A DNA stretch of 64,000 bases from Mesostigma viride. Its lineage: Eukaryota; Streptophyta; Mesostigmatophyceae; Mesostigmatales; Mesostigmataceae. This document shows positions 57,101 to 64,000 of the stretch, one piece after another (position 1 is the stretch's first letter; every line of letters begins with the position of its first letter). Location of the stretch: contig RPFO01000034.1 of NCBI GenBank assembly GCA_009746045.1, forward strand, positions 1,658,146-1,722,145. Reading direction: 5' to 3'. A model generated the notes under the pieces. The model made no database searches, had not been told where the DNA came from, and worked only from the letters and a program-made list of their open reading frames with translations. The position numbers and the translations under genes are program-made.

Positions 57101-58678
57101 TTCAACCAAGAGAGACAAACGCCATGTGAGACTGGGAACGGAGTGGCGGGCAACGATCCTTACACAATGCACATGGGGCGGAAAGGAATGCGTTTCGGGC
57201 GACAGGAGATGAACTTTGGGGAATGCAAGGGCTCAGGGGAGGTGTTTTGGTGCAGGTGGTGGGAGGACGTGCAGGGATGGCGAGGAAACGCCATTGACTG
57301 AGGGGAAGAGTAACATGGTGCATAAGAAGAATAAAAGAAAAAGAAAAAAGTCGGACCAGCGGAGACAGAAGGGGGTTGCGCGTCCTGGTGAAGGGGGACC
57401 GATGGGGGTGCGAGTCCTGGTGAGGGGGGAGGACAGGGATACCACCACCATTTAGGACAAATACCCGCAGCCAACTGGGTACATACCCCTCAAAGCTTCT
57501 CCTTGCCTTCAACATCAATATGAACACATAAAATCTGAGCACAGCAACTCTGGAGACATAAACATATGAAAAGACCTTGCCAAACTCCAAAGCACTCCGG
57601 AAAAAAAAGGACGGAAGGCCCACACCGACACTATCTGCCCTTGACAGGACATACAGTCATCCATCGTACTGCTCCATTGCCGCATCCGACAGCAGTAACT
57701 CATTTTCTGTATGCCAACGCTTTGCGCCATGGTGACAGTAACCTGCGGATTAAATCCGACCGCCCCTGTCGTCCCTCTCACATGCACGAGCCCTCTACTG
57801 TGGTGACAAAAGCTTGTAACGCATTACCAGCTGGCTGTTGCCGTGTGATTGGCTCACCCCTTCTCTTGGAGGACATGCTGGTAGGCGAAATCCCAATCCA
57901 CCCTTAGGAGTGTCTGCCGACTTCCCAGCAGCAAGCTAAGCAGCGCGGAGACAGCTATGGATACATTTAAACACCAGCTCAACTTAGGCTCCCCTACCCA
58001 ATAAATAGCTATTTGGGAATGCAGGATTGGACTACTCACCTCCTGAAATGAAAGCAGCACCTCCTTGGTGTACTTGATGCGTTCAACACCAGGGTCACGC
58101 TCCTGAAATGCCGGGCTCTGTGGCGCCAAACAAAAAGGTTAAACCAATACCAGAGGTTCTCGTCAGCTTAGGTACACTGCGGCTTCTAACTAGCGATGAG
58201 CATACATGCGCACAAGATTGCATGTTGTACAAAAAAACGCCCAACGTCTACACATGAGAAACGAAGTGGCATTCGACCGCCTGACGAGTCCATTGGCGAC
58301 CTAATCAATTAATAGCCGAGCATGAACAGCAAACCGCCAGGCAGCGGACATGCATGCTGCAACATAAACATGTGGCGTGAACTAGCAGGCAGTGAACGCA
58401 TAGCTGCGACATTAACAACCGCAACTTCTACATCACGCCAAACATGCAACATATATGACGGCACATTGCAGAGAGCAATGCTGCACTTGGCCATGCAGTC
58501 ACAAGAGGATGTATACCTTTCTAATCAACCCCAGAGCTTGACCGCCACCAGGTCTAAGGGATATACTGCCAAGTTGTGCCCCACCGCCAGGTCGCAGCGA
58601 AATGTTGAAGGTGGGCTCAGCAGCGGTCGATTTGGATGATCGGTCGTCTGCTGAGTCAGCTGTATCAGGCCCCGCCAT
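48152..58678 (-). CDS. EIF(ISO)4G: eIFiso4G-like translation initiation factor, complete
   Basis: Scaffold that brings cap-binding eIF4E, helicase eIF4A and eIF3 together in cap-dependent initiation (family knowledge). Fourteen exons (- strand): 58678-58517, 58117-58040, 56362-56237, 55378-55169, 54651-54554, 54028-53809, 52877-52668, 52326-52132, 51708-51550, 51194-50968, 50377-50124, 49634-49443, 48794-48681, 48300-48152. All are in phase and give 797 residues, close to the short plant isoform. An eIF4E-binding type motif YTKEVLL is at ~70-76 and a Gly-rich RGG-like segment at ~150-180. The MIF4G domain lies at ~205-430 ([45 protein letters not shown]). A Pro/Ala/Lys linker is followed by an MA3 domain (~595-715, [21 protein letters not shown]). 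The start ATG is the first in exon 1. Head-to-head with RUVBL1. Confidence 0.94.
52615..52640 (-). pseudogene. Decayed copy of eIFiso4G exon-7 end
   Basis: On the - strand gtgcacctctgtgtgcctgtgagg copies the real exon end and donor gtgcacctctgtgtgcag-gtgagg (52663-52690) about 50 bases into the intron; the exon-end CAG is changed. Confidence 0.78.
53019..53323. repeat. GGGT tetranucleotide array
   Basis: About 75 GGGT units with a few GGAT, AGGT and GAGC variants near both ends, in eIFiso4G intron 6. Confidence 0.97.
55627..55655. repeat. Poly-G run
   Basis: About 27 consecutive G on the + strand in eIFiso4G intron 3; such runs are also error-prone in assembly. Confidence 0.9.
56040..56162. 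repeat. Direct duplication in eIFiso4G intron 2-3 region
   Basis: A ~58-base unit (tatcctatga-ttgttcctaccacctactcc-tatttgctgct) occurs twice in tandem, with a decayed third unit upstream from about 55990. It lies between exon 3 (56237-56362) and exon 4. Confidence 0.8.
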
Positions 58679-59630
58679 AGTCTATCTGGCTCTGGATTTA
58701 TAGCAAAAGGTTACCGTGCACAACAAATTGAGCAAACCTCACGCGGACGACGGGAGAGGCCTCGCTAGCGACCTGCTCCACCGACCCGGTCACTGCAGCT
58801 CCCAGCAGGATCAAACCCCCTATGCCTCGCAAAGAGGTCGGGTGGTGACGCCCTGCAAAGAATGAATATTACTTCCCTTTGTTTCCCCGCCGCCTCGGAT
58901 AAGTAATGGTGGTCGGCGCAAGGCCCGGCCGGCTCACGGGCTCAGTATCCAGCATTTTTTCCCGGCGCAGCGCCAATTATCTGCGAGATAGCCCTGCGTA
59001 CAGCGGCCCCCGTGACGACTTGCAAGTTGCAACGGTGGCAGGCATTCGTCACCGGGCCATCTCAATTGGCGCGCCGGCGGGGACGGCGAGTATTTCTTGC
59101 ATTCGTGCACGACACCGCACATAGCTCCGCACATCCCCAGGTGAAAACTGAAAACGTTCGCGCTCGTTCGCGGGTCCCTGCAAAGTGCCGGGCAGCAGTA
59201 TTACAGTAATGCCGGCAGGCTGCCGGCCCTTTTTTTTCAGAATTTTCGCGGGCGCGCCGCCAACGGCGCTTGGTAATTATATTTGGCTGAGTTTGGCTGC
59301 CTGTGTTGGCCGCTGGAGCTGTCACCGTGCTAATTTCTACTCGTCTGCCAGTGGAGTAGTGTTTATTTTCTCCCCAAGGCCTGGAAGCCGGGACGAAAGT
59401 GGAAAGCCTGCACAACAGCCATCGCACACATTACTGCACTCGAACAGGCTTTTCCTGTAGCTTGAGAGAAGGCGTCGACGGCTGTTGAAATCCGCGATTT
59501 ACCGCCGTCCTTCCCTGAGTGTGCACTAAATTTCTAAATCAGCGTCTCGTGAAGTTGTGATCCTTCGCCCGCTGCATCGGTGGCCTTGAATTGACCTCTA
59601 CGCAGAAATTATTACGGCAACAGCCTCAAA
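58679..59630. promoter_or_regulatory. Shared divergent promoter region, eIFiso4G-like and RUVBL1
   Basis: 952 bases lie between the two start codons of oppositely transcribed housekeeping genes, so both promoters and 5' UTRs must be here. The central part (58880-59260) is GC-rich. No TATA box or other motif was assigned. Confidence 0.55.
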
Positions 59631-62999
<3,369 letters not shown>

Positions 63000-63106
63000 G
63001 TGGGTTGTTTCTCGTGTTGCAAAGGACAGGGTGAGTTGTTGCTTGTGTCGCAATGAAGAAGGCTGTTTCTTGTGCCACAAAGGATGTTGTGGGTTATTTC
63101 TTGTGT

Positions 63107-63132
63107 CACCGAGGAGAAGGTGTCTTGTTTCT
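63107..63132 (+). pseudogene. Decayed copy of RUVBL1 exon-4 end and donor
   Basis: caccgaggagaag-gtgtcttgtttc copies the real exon end and donor caccaaggagaag-gtgggttgtttc (62987-63012), 120 bases into the intron. The stretch between (63013-63106) has further loose repeats of tgtttcttgtg and cacaaagga. Confidence 0.8.
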
Positions 63133-64000
63133 GGGGTTCCAGAGGGCGTGGTGGGTTGTGACTTATTGCTTGCTTGCAAAGGAAAATGTGAGCTATGACA
63201 CACACGCAAGGGGATTGGTGGCGGCGGGATACCCGCGTTGTTGTTTCTACGATAACAACTGTGTTGGAAGCTGGACTGGGCCCTGGTATGCCTTCAGTCC
63301 ATCGCCACGCATTCGCGTGATTTGAATGCCTTCTGTCCACGGTGGGAGCAAGTCGAACCACGAGTCGGTGGACAGCATAAGTGACCATTTGCGCTTCCCC
63401 ATTGGCAGCTCTGCCCGCCTCTTATACTTCGCGAGCCATCAGCGTCAGAAACCCCTTACTGCATTGCATCGGTATTACTGCATTGTTCCTGTTGCTGGTA
63501 CTGCATTGTTGTTTTCATCACAATTAAGCAACTGGAAATGAAATTAATGAATTTCTTTTAAGGAGTTTCATTTTATTTAATTTTTGTATTGACGATTTGC
63601 AGTATAATACTGTCTACCTTTCGACATAAAGGCTCTTTATAAAGGATGTGAAGAAGTTGGAATTTCAGCCAGATGAAATTCAATCTATGAGATTGATATT
63701 GTTATCTTTGCTATTTGTTGTCTCTATCATAGAGTTGCTTCCGGGTATCTCTAGACGGGGGTAGTAACGTGCGAAGGCAACCATGGGAGGCAAATCGGGA
63801 CGCTGCTGCGCATGTACAGCATGTACATGCCGTCACATGCCGGCTTGCAGACTCACCGCTTCTATTGGCCTATATTGGCCATGGTGGTTACTGGCACCAC
63901 ACACTGTTCATCTGCCTTGTTGGACATGGCCCACAGGCCACGGTGATGCCTGCCTACCTACTCACCTACCTGTCGTACCTGCACTTGTGTCATACGCTTG
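63133..64000 (+). other. RUVBL1 intron 4 (continues)
   Basis: No further RUVBL1 exon was found before the window end; the expected continuation (the GDVIYIEAN region of the family) is absent. 63541-63600 is A/T-rich. Confidence 0.6.

Overview
The window is nuclear DNA from a eukaryote, most likely a green alga (Chlorophyta). The evidence is: spliced genes with GT-AG introns; an interstitial array of the plant/algal telomere unit TTTAGGG (read as CCCTAAA); a short translation factor with the eIFiso4G layout; several LINE and DNA transposons; and a pair of pentameric ligand-gated channel genes, a family not known to me from land plants. The species cannot be named from the sequence. No bacterial features (RBS, operons, CRISPR, rRNA) are present, and I saw no convincing tRNA.

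Layout. 1-4875: simple repeats and a ~4.1 kb pyrimidine minisatellite that is the intron in front of the first visible exon. 4876-16620 (+): the last eight exons of an M3-family oligopeptidase; one intron carries a complete hAT transposon (6997-11387) with an intact transposase. 16828-19300: LINE remains, including an ORF1-only element. 19699-26095 (-): pentameric ligand-gated ion channel A, six exons. 27141-29688 (+): small four-exon gene of unknown function. 29689-32390: no gene recognised. 32403-38364: serial LINE 3' ends, one interrupted by a TTAA-flanked DNA transposon and one containing a perfect 444-copy CCAT array. 38548-44137 (-): channel B, a paralogue of A with the same exon plan and an interstitial telomere array in an intron. 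44138-48151: repeats and a 5'-truncated LINE. 48152-58678 (-): complete 14-exon eIFiso4G-like gene (797 codons plus stop). 59631 to beyond 62999 (+): first four exons of RUVBL1, with a deleted hAT relative in its third intron.

The genes do not form a pathway: peptidase, translation initiation, AAA+ chromatin/assembly ATPase and two channels. What unites the window is how introns and intergenic space have grown. Transposons from one hAT family sit in introns of two housekeeping genes. LINEs have inserted repeatedly at one target site, and their otherwise different 3' ends share a terminal stem-loop. In five genes, short decayed copies of exon edges with their splice sites lie inside the neighbouring intron. 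These splice-edge echoes are the most unusual pattern seen. All exon models were made by hand from splice consensus, reading-frame phase and family similarity; they have not been tested against transcripts.
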